The notes under the pieces were generated by a model, which was not told the origin of the DNA, did not search any database, and saw nothing but the letters and a program-made list of their open reading frames with translations. Shown piece by piece: positions 12,217-25,600 of a stretch of DNA of 64,000 nucleotides. The position numbers and the translations under genes were made by a program. Source of the stretch: Steromphala cineraria (lineage: Eukaryota > Mollusca > Gastropoda > Trochida > Trochidae); the NCBI GenBank assembly GCA_916613615.1, contig OU744721.1:84511060-84575059 (forward strand), given 5' to 3'. Position 1 is the first letter of the stretch. Each line of letters begins with the position of its first letter.

Positions 12217-13612
12217 GATAAACTTATTATATAATATAAGTTTCCGGGAAATATTATCAAGTCGAACAAGACAACAGATATTGCAAATTGAACACTTTCA
12301 TCCTCCTATGGTGAGTTCTAGGTGACTAGTAGTTTCCTTGAGCCTCGCTTTGGTGAGAGGAAGTGAGGTAATCTGACAGATGATTGGTTGAGAGTTCAGC
12401 AGTGTGTCCAAGGCTTAGCGTGATCTTGATTGGCTTATCCAGTGTTCAACATCTGAAGGTAATACTGCTTTGGAGGGTAGTGTGTTGAAATGTCACAAAA
12501 TTGTATTAAACCTTAAAATCATTAAATAATAAATGATAATCTACTTATGAAATCATTATTAAACTGAAAATTAAACTGAAAATCCTACACTGGCAGAGAA
12601 AATTTTTTTCAAATAGAAACCACATGCTGCTCTACTAAAAAGAACTTAAAATCTAAAGAGGTTCACTTCAACAAATGTTGAAGCCGGTAATTTTTTGTTG
12701 GTAACTATGAACTTTCAAACATCAAATAAACTGACAAAATAAATCATGAAACAAAATTTTTACAAAACATACAAAAATATGACAAATAAAAAAATATTTT
12801 TCACAAAAAGGTACAAAAATATATACAATTCACTAAAATATTTCTTAGCAAAGGAATAAAATGAAGCAATTGCAAATTCTTTCTACTGACACATAATCAC
12901 AAGCAACTAGATCACAAATTCCAACTGTAACAATCTCAATAAGTTCTAATTTAAATATTGAATATGCTTTTGCAGATCAGATTTGTGCAAAAATGTGTTT
13001 GACCTTAAATAAAAATGATACTAGGATAATAGAAATCCACATCGCATTAAGGTGCTGGAAGACTAATTTTTCAAGTACTTGAAATAACCTAATGAAGCAA
13101 GTAATCTCTTAAATAGGATAAAAGTGACATGACCTAAATTTATCGTTTTGATTTAGAGAGACTCAATAAACCCAGTAATCCACCTGTCCTCAGATCAAAT
13201 CAGATATTCGACAACAACATGTAACTGGGTAAAGTTATTTTAAAAAAAATCTTTTTTAATTCAAATATTTATTTTAACTGTCATCAAAAAATTTCAAAAT
13301 CAATAATCTCTAAAGAAAGGTACAATTAAAGCATATTCAATATTTATATCAAAATCTCAACAAGTTAAATCTGAGCAATGATTTGAAGTCACCCAAATGG
13401 CTCAAGTTTTGGTAGAGCCCAGGTATGGCATGGAAGGCCAGGTAACAAATCTCAGAATTAAGGGACACAAGATGACCAACCCCCTCCAATTTTGTTATGA
13501 AAGGGACAGGTGACCCCAACCCCTCAAGTTTTGCTGGAAAGGAGGGTGGAGCTATGACCCCACCCTCATAAAGTCTCGCTGGAAGGGAGGGTGGGGCTAT
13601 GACCCCGCCCCC
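12217..13612 (-). other. Probable TTYH 3' UTR and downstream region
   Basis: The stretch lies immediately downstream (minus strand) of the inferred TTYH stop codon. It is AT-rich with no coding signal. At least one minus-strand AATAAA (TTTATT at 13268-13273 on the plus strand) could serve as a polyadenylation signal, but the transcript end cannot be fixed from sequence. Confidence 0.4.
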
Positions 13613-13630
13613 TCAAGTCTCACTGGATCC
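13495..13630. repeat. About 46-bp tandem repeat spanning the TTYH stop codon
   Basis: Two clear units (CTGGAARGGAGGGTGG, then GCTATGACCCC) start near 13533 and 13579, with a partial older unit before them. The TTYH long-form stop codon (13613-13615) falls in the last unit. Confidence 0.75.
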
Positions 13631-13699
13631 TTGCACGGCGCCGGGGTGGGGGGCCAGGTTGTTGTACTGCTGCATACTGTTGTATCTGCCGGGATGGTA
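13613..13699 (-). CDS. TTYH: TTYH terminal coding exon 14
   Basis: The acceptor is GAATTTCAG. In phase 0 it encodes YHPGRYNSMQQYNNLAPHPG, then AVQGSSET and TGA (13615-13613). A GTGAGA just before the stop could act as a further donor, so the C-terminus could continue elsewhere. Confidence 0.75.
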   Translation of the reverse strand, partial: YHPGRYNSMQQYNNLAPHPGAVQGSSET

Positions 13700-16600
13700 C
13701 TGAAATTCATGTAAACAGAAGTACAGCATATACACCTCGTTCTAATCAAGCCGTGCATGAGACGCACATGAAGCATGGATGGACAGACGGACGGACAACA
13801 GAGCGGACGGGGAGGGAGGGTTAGCTTCGGGTCAATCTGAAGGATATATATCTATCTTTTTATGTTCATATGGATCATTCTTCTGTTCTGTTATATCATG
13901 TACAGCAGGGCAGATTTAGATACATTTTAATTCATATTAACCTGATAATCATTAAGCTATATAACTTATCAAGGACGACCACTCTCTATAAGTTGCAAGA
14001 ACAGAGGAAATATTGAAAAGTAATGGGTTTTATTTTATACTGTGTCATATGTCAAAACATGGTAATTTTTCAGAAACACCACCACTTACTTTAAGAATTA
14101 TGAATATTGAACTTACAGAACTTCCTATTTTAGTAAGATTTGACCTTTCTTAATGTAATGCTTTGGTCTTTTGTTATTGCATTATGGTTCTATGAATTTC
14201 CATTGAGATGTTTCTTTGATATCATTTTGTAATTGAATTGACTTGGAGCAGTTAACCCGCAGGTTAGTAGAAGGTTATATAGTGGTAATGCTTGACAGGA
14301 CAGAGGGAGAAATGGTTTCTTGATACAGACGCTGCATCTAGGTTTTGACAACTGTTTTAAACTCGGATATGTTTTAATCTCTTTGATGAATTGAACCACT
14401 AACATTAAAATTTACTATACTATAGACTTTGTCAAACATAATTAACAAGAAGAACAAGAAGTTAATGATGTTAGTACAGATGTATCAGAAAAAAAGTATT
14501 TACAGTTTTTGATTAATCTTTGAAAAGCAGGAGAATATATCTAGATACTTTTTTATTTCTTAAGAAAATCAACTGCCATACTTATGACAGGCACATGGCT
14601 AACAAAGACATTGGACTTGACAAATATTTGAGATACAAATTCTTCCTAAAGTTATTTACTTTTATCAATTGTTTTCTGCTCCCATTCATTAAAATCTACA
14701 TAAAGAATGGTATAATGAAATCTTTGGTCATACTTATCATAACTACTGCGTCAAAAGAGCATTTAAACTTGCTTAGATCAAATTATTCATGAAGTTATTT
14801 ATTTTCATCACCGATTGCTAATACTTCATGAAAATTTACTTAGTAGTACTAACATTTCTTCCCATCTATTCAAATGTCTACATCTGAGTACATCTGAGTG
14901 TAAGTTACCTGTGTCTACACAGCAGGTGAGATACTTACTGCGGGCGGAGGGGATTCCCCTACAGGTAGGTTGAGTGCTGCACCTGGCGCTTCCTCGTTAA
15001 CACTTCTGTAACAAACATCAAACAATCAGGTACCTGCTCAGGTGAACAATCAGACAATCAATTCAGGTATACTCTTGATTGTCTTTCACCTGTCTAAGTT
15101 TGGACCATTTAATTTCAAGTTTGTAGACTCGTTATAATTCTTACCATATGCAGGTTGAACCATGTCCAATTAGTGACCTGATTAATGAAAGCTTCATCGA
15201 GACTATCTCTTGTTGGGCAGGGATGATTGATTTGGATCAACAGAAGGGGCTGATTGACACATCATCTCAGATCATATGACTAACAGGGCTACTGTAAGAC
15301 TGTTTGGAGAGGTAACCCTAGATGGTAGCTGTCCAGACAGTTCATACATGTATTTTGAACCTCTCATCTCTCACGATAGGTCAACTAAAATCAATCTTAA
15401 CAAACACATTAACATTGTTTTATAATGAATAACTCAAACAGTAAAGCAAGAAAATCAGTCTAACAGCTTGAAAAAAACATATTGAAAAACAAAGAAGCTT
15501 GATATAATTATATTACCAAGCAATGTGCAAAGCAATTGAAAAAGGTGAATAGTTAATAAGACTAAAAAGATAATATTGAGGTGATCAACTACATATATAA
15601 ATCCTTGTAAAATTCTTTTTCCACAGGAATCGTAAAAGTCTTATGAGTACAAATAATTCATATGTCAGTTTTCTCAGATTCAACATCATGAAGAAATTCT
15701 AACTCATTTCTCCAAGAGCAGGGGCTTAATCAACCCCTTTTAAGAGATGCAATGGAATTGTGGTCATAATGCTGTTTTCAAATCTTTTACAAACGAAATA
15801 GGTGACAGCACAATTGTCACTTTGAAACCTGAGAATGCTGGCTGGAACTTCTGTTGGTACTGCACTGAATTTCAATGCGAAACCTCTATATAGGACATTA
15901 TTTTATAGCTGTTTAATTCCTGCCATTTATGATACTTTGAGGCCAAATAGATACACTGCGCTATTGAGTATTCCATTGATTTTTCCAAAAATCAAGATGA
16001 TATTTTTGTGTTTTCAATGAAAGCTCTTTGGAAAGTGCATTACTATAAGACATTAGTTGGTGAACATTTCCCTTCAGTAGTCGAACAGCTGGTTGGATTT
16101 GAATTAGAAAGGCGAAACACACTGTGACAGTCAAAATTTGTCTCAGGGTTAGCTCAGGTTATTTTTGGTTTGAAACCTCTTTCATTAGTATTTGATTGAA
16201 CACTTTTATGTGGGTGCAAGACTACACACAATCATGGTTATGGAGTCAAGGCCAATAGTGTCAGCTGGACTAGCAAAGAAGGATCAGAACAGCACAAAAA
16301 CATGTATCATCCTTCTAACATTATATACAGAATACGTCACTACATCAGGTAAAGTTGCTGAGCATCTTGTGGAACTATTAAAAAGAGATCAAGACACTAC
16401 TACATGTAAACACAGGTGAATAATGGAGTGTTATACAACCAAAACCAGCAAGAAACAGGTAAATACGTTGACATTTAACACAGAGTAACTAATGTCACAC
16501 AGACAATCTGGGAAGATACAAAATACAGAGAACCAAGAATGACTGAGTGAGTGAGTTATTGATTAGCACCGCTTGGGCAGTATTGCAGCCATTGGCGAGG

Positions 16601-19600
16601 AAAGTCTACGAAGATGAAGGATCAAATATTGAATGCTACACTGTGTAGTGTGAACTGTCTGGGATAATGACATGCATTTATGTTCCTCCGTTCTCATGAC
16701 AGCAAGCTTATACAAACATATACAATGGTAAGCAAGAAGAAACATCTCCAGTCAGAAAGCTGGGTAATATCAACAAATAATTTTTGTTTGATAATCAACA
16801 GTTTTTTTTAAAGAAATAAAGCCGTTCTCTTCCTTTGGTTGCATTTATATCTGAGTGACTTTGAATATATCAAATCCTGTCAATCTTAAAAGAAAGAGAT
16901 TTAAATCAATCATGAATAACTTTATAGTTCATGGAGACTTTAGGTCATCTGTGACTCATCTCAGAATCTGCAGAAAGCTTCATAATCTATCAAGAAAACA
17001 TATTTTCTCTGTCAACCCATGTTTTGCAAGATTCTTCAAATTGAACCCATTTCATTGGCAATCAAAGGCAATTCTCACAATGACCGACAAGAAAATCCTT
17101 GTAAGTCTACTCAAGTATTGTTTTAAATATTGGTCAAATAACTTCCAAAATTGTTTGAGAACCTCACTAAGCTCTATGATTATGTATCACGGAGGAACAT
17201 TTTTGAAACTCAGGATTGGGTTAGTATTGAAGAAAAGAGACACAAATAATGGGTCAAGACTGATTAGAGTGTCCAATACACGACAGACAGTGTACATGCC
17301 GTCACAGACTCACTTTGCCGATGTGTCCTCAATCCAATATGGCCGGTTTCCTTGTTCACTGGCTCTGGCAGATGGAAAGCGACATTTTTTATCTTCGAGG
17401 CTTTTGGGTTTTAACACATGTACATCGTACATTTGAAGAATAAGAAAAACTTAATTCTTAAAACAAATATTTAATCCTCAAAGTGCATATCTAGCATATC
17501 TTTGTGACAAAGAAATCCAAAGATACAGTTTCAAGTTGACTAAAATAAATAAAAATATTAGGCGAGTCGAGAGTTACCCAAAATTTACATGGACTTTTGC
17601 CTCTTCAAAACTTGAAAAAATAAAAGATTCTCTGACACAAATAGTTCCAAAATAGTAATTCTCAAATCTGTTGACTTTTTTTATTGTAAGGTAAATGTTC
17701 GGAAGGGGCATAATACCATGCGAGGTCAGGTCAACTATTTGATTGCATTCAAACGTTTACCATTAGTGAACAACATGTTTGCAATGATGGTTATCAAGAT
17801 ACAAAACAGTTCACTTTGATGAATTAAGATGATGATTGCAGTAGTAAAAACAAACCCCAAAAAAGACAAGTCAAATTTTTATATCATACAAAGCAAGTAC
17901 TGGGTAACCATGTTTTGTTATGATGAAAATTTCACTACTGTGGAAAGGTGAAAGTGAAAATAAAACAAGAAGACATGGTCATCAACATCCCCCGCCAAAT
18001 TTGTTTCATTAAAGCTCCAAATATTTTCCTACATTACTCTGTAATATGTATTTGCATAAATCTCAATTTTGAACTCCATCAAGGTATTGACACCTTGAAG
18101 GCACACAGCAAATTTGGTTATCTTTTCTTAAATAGTTTCTGAAAAGAATTTCCCCTTTGGAGGTCAAACAGAGTCCAAAACACAAAAGGGCAATAACTCT
18201 GCAAAAACAATTTTTGCGGATCAGATTTTGAATCTCCATCAATGTTTTGATACCCTAAAGACAAACAGCAAATTTGGTTATCCTATCTTAGACAGTCTCT
18301 GCAAAAAATTGTCCCCTATCACTACACCCTCAAACAGAGTCCAAAAACACGGAACAAGGGCTAAAACTCTGTAAAAAAAAAAATGCGCAGTTCTTATTTT
18401 CAAACTCCATCAAGCTATTGATGCCCTGATGACTAACAGGAACTTTGGTTTTTAAATCTCAAATAGTTTCTGAGAAAAGCTGTCCCCTTTAACTCGGACG
18501 GATGGACGGTTGCATGCACGGATGGACGGAGCCCAAACCTATGTCCCCTTTCAACTTTGTGGCTGGGGATAATAAAGGTTTGATCCAATTTCCCATTCAA
18601 AATGATTACATGAGTTGAAATAGTCATGTATGGTGGGTGGAAAGGTGTAAAAAAATAGATACAATAATTACTTTACTATGAATTTATGAACTTTGCCAAT
18701 ATAACAATGATCCATAGCAATGATTGTGATCATCTAGAAGGCAGGAGAGTTGGTGACTATGAAGTATTATTGATATAATCACTACTAAAGCAAGGCTGGC
18801 CTCCATAGCAAGCAGATTACTCTACGTAACGAGATGTTCACGACGTAAGAGAACAACCAGGAATTCTAGTACAACTGAAGGCAAGCTGGTGAATGTGATG
18901 GCAGGTTACTTCAAGCTGAACCAGGAACAAATTAGGGGCTTTCTTACACTGAGAGCTGAAAACTGTTTCGTCCAGGCGTGTGACTGCAGAAAAACAGTTT
19001 TCCTTAACAATGTGACCTCAGATGTATGAATATGAATATTTGATGCTGAGAATCTCAATAAATTAAAATTAATATTGCTTCACTCATTAGTGTAAGGATC
19101 TGACTGGTCTCCATTAAACAGGCCCTAAGAATGACCTGTGACGTCATTCAAATTGAGCCAATCAGGGAGTTCATCCAAAAGGCCAGCCAAGTTTACAGGT
19201 GAACTTGCTGAAAAAGGAGCCTGGTGAGATCTTTACAATAACATAGTGAAGCAATATACATCGTAATTTATTCAGATTGATTTGATTTCTGAGAATCTGC
19301 TGGTCTGGTGTGAATGTTGATCAACTTGACATATCTCTTGATATCATGTATGTATAGAAACTTAACGAGATATGACTATAAAATATCAATATGGCCTCAA
19401 TTTTGATTACCAAAGATGTCTAGTGACAATGTTTATTAGCCTTGACTGTAGAATGTTTCAATCAGCTTCAACATAGTCAAAATAAACATTAATACAACAA
19501 GATTTTGTGTGACACCAACATGCTTGAAATTAGAAAATACTGACAGATATGAATATCATAAGGATGCTTAAGACATATTAAATGTCTATTATTAAGGTAA

Positions 19601-22600
19601 TTTAACTTAAGCTTCAGGAAAAAAAAAAAGAAGAATAATATCATACTGAACTGTGTATGTGAAACAATTTAAGGGCACAATCACGAACACTCAATTGAAG
19701 TGCTGCAAAGCCTGTGCCGATCTTCACACAAACTTGAACACACAAACCTAAAGCTTTACCACAAGCTGACATTGACATAATGTATTATAGCAACCAAAAA
19801 CACGCATTTGCTATACCTGGACAATTTTAACCAATTTGCATAGTTAATCACTATCTGTGCTGCTTGGATAAAATATGGCTGCATACAACACAGATGTGTA
19901 ATAAATGAATTTTACAAACATACATTAATTGACAAAATATAGTTGTGTATTTTGTCAATCACACTTCAACTGACATTTTTTCATAACTGTTAGCTTACAA
20001 AAAGTTATTGTAGTTCAAATCACTTGATATGTGGGTTTCACTCATATATAATCTGAGTTTAAAATTGTAGGAATGAAGTCAGAAGCACATAGGTAAAAGA
20101 TATTACCAAATGGTCTGGGTCACTGGTATTTTTTCTGTTGCCAATAATAACTTATCTATCATACAGATAGTACATAAACATAGACAGCATGACATAGAGT
20201 GAGAGATCAGTGCACACACAAGTATGTCTATGTATGTAGGTATGTAGATATGAAGTATACTCACAAGCTACGCCGACTGACACTGGGAACGCTGTTCCTG
20301 CCGTCCCGATCGTAGCTCCTCATGGTCCCGTAACTCTCGTAGGGAGGGGGGCGGGGCAGGAAGGGGTCGTTGTCGTCCACAGGGTAGTAGCCTCGTCTAG
20401 AGGGGAGATAACTCACTTTACGTACTTGCTCCATCAACAATAAATGCTGAACACAATGGCAGAAACGAGTAGCCTTGATACTAGGATCTTGAAATGAATG
20501 GTAACAAACAACTAAACCCTGGTTAAATGTAGTCATGTGTTAAAGAGTGATATAAAGATTGTTTTGTTTTTTATAATTTCAAAGCTACAGATGGGGATGA
20601 CTTCCATATCTAAAGAAATTTGATGCCAACCGTATTTAGAAATTAACATATCTGGTATCTACGTTAGACAGTACCACGAAGGTACCCAAGTGTAACACAT
20701 ATCTTGAATTCAAAACAAACAAGAAACAAGATGTGTCCTGCTCGCTGTCAAGGTCACAAGGTCAAATGTCATGGTGTCATCTTAAAGGTCTCATCACAAG
20801 GGATCCATATGTCAAGTATCAAAGACCTAGCTCTGACAAATCAAAAGTTATGACCAACGTTAAAGTTTTTGTGGACAAACGGACAGATGAAAAACAATAT
20901 ACCCCCGGAATCTCCGATTCGGGGGCATAAAAATAATTTTCTCATAAAACAAAGAATATGAACCATAGATACTTGACATACCTCTTGCCGAAGTGTGGCC
21001 ATGTTCGAGATGCGAAGGCAATGGCGAAGGTAACGGTGAGTCCAACAAGCAGTGACATCAACAGCATGTAGACAACACCCGTCCTGCAGTGGAGATAACT
21101 CTGTCAGTGTCATAGATCAAACCACACAAAAACACATGATTGGTTTCTAGCATACTCCATTCCAATTGTATCCATCGATATGATGAAATCGATACTGAAA
21201 TTTTATATCATTAACAGGATTTTTCACTTGGCAAGTTATATGATGGTTCAACTCAAAGATCAACATCAAACACATATTAACCATAGAACCAAAACACATA
21301 CTAACCAGAACTAACTTACTATAACAAAAGATTGCATATCATAAAGATAAGATCAGTATTCAAAATACTCTATTTTCAAAGTTTACCCATTTTCTATATG
21401 AATATAATGAAACAATGTTGTACCGGTAATGTGAATCTTTACCATGAAGACTTATACTTTCCGAGTATCTAATTTGTTCAACTTACATAGCTTTATCACA
21501 GACGCCATGTAGTCCCGACACGTAATTGTTGTGGATGTGTTCACAGTTCACGACATCGTTCAACGCCGTCAGGTTGCTCACCACGTACTTCAGATCTGCG
21601 CGTAACTCTTCTACTGGCTTCTTGATCTGCACATAATTAATGACAGTCAAGTGAAAAACATGGTATTTCTAATAATGCATGAAGAATTCAGTTTTTCTAA
21701 CAAATGTTCTCAAATGGCAGTGTTGGATATTCAGAAGTGCGTATCAAGGTAGCCGATCAGGAGATCACACATTACTAGTGTAAAAAATAAGTCAATCAGC
21801 CTTATATCTTTAAATCTCAATTACTACTTTTGTTTTTCAGTTCACCTTTTTAGTTAACTAATTAACACTTTTTGACTGGATGTTCTCAAGATTCATATTA
21901 TATATACACTAGCATAAGTTCATAAGCAAATGGTCCAAGGGAGATAACTCTGTAACTCACCATTTTGGAGACATTGAATGGATCAGCCAGTGCCACTGTT
22001 TTGTTCAGCAATCTGTTAGCTTCAGCAACTGCCTGCATAGCTAGCACGATGTTCTGAAAAACATTCAAATTATCTCAATCATTGCAGGGATGAATTTGGT
22101 CAGCAGATATTCATTGATAGATATTGTAGTTTAAAAACTACAAAGCTCTACAACAAAAGCAAGGAGAGAATAACAATAATGAATATTATTATATAATATG
22201 AATACAACATCTATTATATAATATGAATACAACATAAAACACCCTTGAATCATACTGGAAACTTTCAGAAAGAATTTCTAGAAACATAGATTTTTACTGT
22301 AGATAACAAGGCAAAAGTGAGCGCGGCTCACATACCCCCGCCTGTAGTTTGACCGCCTTCACGTAACATTAATTTGAAAATTTATGAAAATTACTCGTTG
22401 AATGATTATGACTTTGAACACAATGATCTTGCAACCCTAAAAACTATTTCACTTCAAAACATCCCCGGCTATGTAGTTTTTGAATGAAATTCTGGGAACC
22501 CTGGAATTACCCCTAAAAGGCACAACAGCACTATACAGTCGAACCTTGTTTTGGTTACAGGTGAAAATCGTCCAGATAGCAAATCGTCCGGTTAACTGGG

Positions 22601-25600
22601 TCATTTTTCTTAAGAAATATAGACACATTGTTTGAAAAATCTTTGTCCGTAAGGTGAGATTTACGGATATACAGAGTCCAGGAATCAAAGACAAAGTCCA
22701 AAAATTGGACCGATTTTGGTAAAAATTTCTAAAATTATTTTGACCATTGAGCTGAAACCCCTAAAAGGCACAACAGCACCATATAGGCTACTTCCATACC
22801 AAATTTGAAGTTTCTAAGTGGTATATTTTTTCAGTTATGCTCCGGAAACGAGACAAAGTCCAAAAATCGGACAGTTTTTGGTCAAAATTTCAAAAATTAT
22901 TTGGACCATTGAGCTGAAACCCCTAAAAGGCACCCCACACCATATAGGCTACTTCCATACCAAATTTGAAGTTTCTAAGTGGTATAGTTTTTCAGTTATG
23001 CTCCGGAAAGGAGAGACAAAGTCCAAAAATTGGACCAATTTTGGTAAAAATTTCTAAAATTATTTGGACCATTGAGCTGAAACCCCTAAAAGGCACAACA
23101 GCACCATATAGGCTACTTCTATACCAAATTTGAAGTTTCTAAGTGGTATAGTTTTTCAGTTATGCTCCGGAAACGAGACATAGTCCAAAAATCGGACAGT
23201 TTTTGGTCAAAATTTCAAAAATTATTTGGACCATTGAGCTGAAACCCCTTAAAGGCACCACAGCACCATATAGGCTACTTCCATACCAAATTTGAAGTTT
23301 CTAAGTGGTATAGTTTTTGAGAAGTGCTCCGGAAACGATTTCGGACACACGGACGGACGGACGGACGGACACGCGGAGCGCTATATACCCCCGACTACGT
23401 CGTAGCAGGGGTATAATGAAGCACTACTGGTCAAATACCTGTGAAAAAGGTTCATTGACATCCTTGCACTGGAGGTAGGCATCTAGAACATCTGAAACAA
23501 GAACAAGTCATATTTTTAAATATAAGTTTATTCAACACTCTTCAATGATACTGAAAACAGCAGATTTTAAGGTTAACTTAATTGTATCTTAAATACTTTT
23601 TCTATTTCCAGGTATAATTGCCTCTTGAAGAATGAAAGGGTAGCGCTAACCTTAGCTAGAGAAAGTAGAAATCAATGAAGCGACATAGCTGTTGATCAAA
23701 TGAATCTTACACAACGGTACAAGCAAGTTAAGTAATTTAAGGGGAGAATACTGTCAAAGCACAGGTAAAACACCAGAATGAAATTCCACATTTACTTGTG
23801 ACGTTTTGAGGGTTGTTGACCTTCACAAGACTTCCACAATTGGGGAGATTAATTCCTGTGTCTTGCAGTACTCCCCTCCCCCTAAATTACTTGAAACTTG
23901 AACACTTACTGGACTCCACCACGTTGCCTGCCATTCCCTTCACGAAGTTGTCTGGGTCCACACACAGGTCTCCTGTTGCCTGCAAACAATACATGGTATC
24001 AGATATTCATGCTATTTAAACAGTTTTTCAGAGTTGGCGAAACTCACTGACAGAGCCTGCAACATACAAACATGCTCTCATTATCTATTCATTTCAATTG
24101 GAATATCAGTAACAGTTACCATTTTTTCTCAATTTCTCAAATATTTTGACCACATAATATTTTATTGAGGTCACAAAGTCTAATCACTGTTAAAATTTCA
24201 ACCTAGTGCAAACCGTCTATGATTTAACCATTGCTCAAAATCATTAATTGCAGAAGTAAAATTGCTAAGTGTAACTATCTCGACTGCAGTTTAAAATTAA
24301 AAATATCTTCTTAAAACAACATGGCCATTTTTACGTGAACTTTTCATTTGAAATTACACATGCTCTTGATATCTATCTACCATTAAAATCATAGTGCCAA
24401 ATGAGTGATCCAAGTGAAAATAGTTTAACCCTAGATATTTTCAAACTAAGGGTCTAATTACTAGAGATATTATGGTATTGTGTACTGTAGGCATCTCACC
24501 ATGGAGAGGCCGATGTAGAAGCCGCAAGCACCCCACATCAGTGTCAGGAGAAAGAGGCTGAACACAGATGCTCTGGAAGGAAACAAACACAGAGATCTTG
24601 ATACTTCACATTAATATAGTGCCAACAAACACTCAATAGTAATATTTCACAATAATATACTGCCAACTTACAGTGAACTAGTAATTCATTGCTTTCAATG
24701 CTGATCAGTGATCAGAAATAACAAAAAGAACTGTAAAACTGCTACCAAATCACCATTTTTGCAGGGCTAGTTGGAAAATTTACAACCAAGCCCAACTTGG
24801 ATTTTCTTTCTAGGGCCTATCAAATCTTGTGAAAATTGAGAAAGAATAAAGACTTATTCTGGGAGTTTAATCAGTGTATAGTCACACCATAGCACCTGGT
24901 TAACCATACACCAATGCAACCTTAATTTATCCCATATAAGATTGCTAAAGAAAAAGTCCCTTGCTGTCAGATACCTACCCAATAAGAACACATCTCGATG
25001 ACTTGAGAATTCCAATCAGGAAGAGAAGATTGAGGAAAACATACACGATAAACAGAACAAGTGTTGAAAGCCACCTGAAAAGAAACAGACATAAATGAAA
25101 TAGGTAAATAACATTTCCAAACGACTTCAAACTTTGTTCAAACTTGTTGAGTTGATGACACTATCATCTAGTTTAGTTTAATCCGCTGCATTTTGAAAAT
25201 TGCATTTATTGAAATTGGTTAAGTTTACTTGAGAAAATTAAAGTTTTCTTATAAATTGATAACAGCTGAATCAATATACCTAACAAAATACTGGGCACTA
25301 AATTCTATTTTCTTTTTAGAAAAGAAAACAACCAAAACAAAATAATGTTAAGAGTGCAATGGTACCTATAAAACTCGATGAAGTCTGTATCTTCTTTCAA
25401 ATTCTGCAGGTTTATTGCACCAGTGTCCTTCTGTATAATCTGTATATCTGTGCGGAATTCCTTCGATTCCTTGATGATGTTGCGTATCAATCCCTGGATC
25501 CGCCCTCGTACGGTCAGGTTGCCGATAGTGTCGGTGATGTTCTTCAAGGTTTCTACTCCACGATTAGAGATCTTATTGGATAGGTCGCCTACAATATCAA

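Larger units (their letters stand above)
15006..20264 (-). other. TTYH intron 12 (5.3 kb)
   Basis: This is the intron between exon 12 and exon 13. It holds a SINE fragment (16541-16620), a 193-codon plus-strand open frame (16855-17436) and a tandem-core element (17964-18576). The rest is non-coding. Confidence 0.65.
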
